Below are positions 62,090-62,115 of a stretch of 62,115 nt of DNA, piece by piece (positions within the stretch are counted from its first letter, which is position 1; each line of letters starts with the position of its first letter). The notes beneath the pieces were generated by a model, which ran no database searches, had not been told where the DNA came from, and saw nothing but the letters and a program-made list of their open reading frames with translations. The position numbers were made by a program, and so were the translations under genes. The stretch comes from Gluconobacter roseus NBRC 3990 (lineage in GTDB: Bacteria > Pseudomonadota > Alphaproteobacteria > Acetobacterales > Acetobacteraceae), in NCBI RefSeq assembly GCF_006538885.1, contig NZ_BJLY01000006.1:1-62115 (forward strand). Direction: 5' to 3'.

Positions 62090-62115
62090 AAAAGCGCCTT
62101 TTTGGTGCTTTTTTC
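62090..62115 (+). terminator. terminator after clpB
   Basis: AAAAGCGCC pairs with GGTGCTTTT (one G-T pair) around TTTTT, with a T-run reaching the window edge. Confidence 0.85.

Noticed and set aside
1-62115. CRISPR arrays, insertion sequences, prophage or integrative elements
   Set aside because: No regularly spaced repeats, transposase or integrase motifs, or terminal inverted repeats were seen on reading through; tRNA 3' ends have no obvious attachment-site duplications.

Overview
The window (about 62 kb, roughly 60% G+C, densely packed) looks like core chromosome of an acetic acid bacterium, most likely Gluconobacter or a close relative (Acetobacteraceae, Alphaproteobacteria). Pointers are a membrane-bound PQQ dehydrogenase, a mannitol 2-dehydrogenase that closely resembles the Gluconobacter enzyme as I remember it, two OprB-type sugar porins, a permuted two-piece tmRNA gene of alphaproteobacterial type, SspB-alpha and ThyX. 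I see no insertion sequence, prophage, integrase or CRISPR array. The identification rests on remembered family features; no search was run.

Layout. 1-15 kb: alpha/beta hydrolase; a CbpA-like DnaJ between two tiny genes; a POT peptide transporter; an OprB porin, TonB-dependent receptor and second OprB porin; a POTRA-only secreted protein; DUF1643, periplasmic peroxiredoxin and SLT-SPOR lipoprotein genes; a Wzm/Wzt-type ABC exporter pair. 15-19 kb: a VOC protein, sspB directly downstream of ssrA (tmRNA), thyX, a small membrane protein and tRNA-Thr. 19-27 kb: Mrp/ApbC ATPase with an overlapping 51-residue lipoprotein gene, an HtrA/Deg protease with a FUSC-like membrane protein, mannitol dehydrogenase with a frameshifted N-terminus, DUF3309, a DjlA-like co-chaperone, and queG with a ribbon-helix-helix gene. 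27-38 kb: a purine-nucleoside cluster (secreted adenosine deaminase plus two NUP-family proteins), MgtC, the queA-tgt pair, a PQQ dehydrogenase, a serine-rich small protein and mazG. 38-52 kb: housekeeping genes argC, tRNA-Leu, serC, hisZ, purA, then a pseudokinase-like protein with a small membrane protein, ftsY, mtaB, dapF, a methyltransferase and a DEAD-box helicase. 52-62 kb: a GT61 glycosyltransferase-PPK2-SDR cluster, YqgE, glutaredoxin 2, a DPP IV-type peptidase, an aldo/keto reductase and clpB.

How the genes work together. Several neighbours form functional units: tmRNA and the SspB adaptor (tagging and delivery to ClpXP); QueA, Tgt and QueG (queuosine in tRNA); adenosine deaminase and NUP proteins (purine nucleoside use outside the cytoplasm); the two-gene polysaccharide exporter; and a set of quality-control factors (two J-proteins, HtrA, ClpB). 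ClpB has a sigma-32-like promoter just upstream. The points most worth a second look are a Tgt that lacks all three zinc-binding cysteines, the pseudokinase/membrane-protein pair, the ssrA-sspB adjacency with an unusual tmRNA T-loop, the C7 tract that splits the mannitol dehydrogenase reading frame, and a perfect 8-3-8 palindrome between the SDR and yqgE genes.
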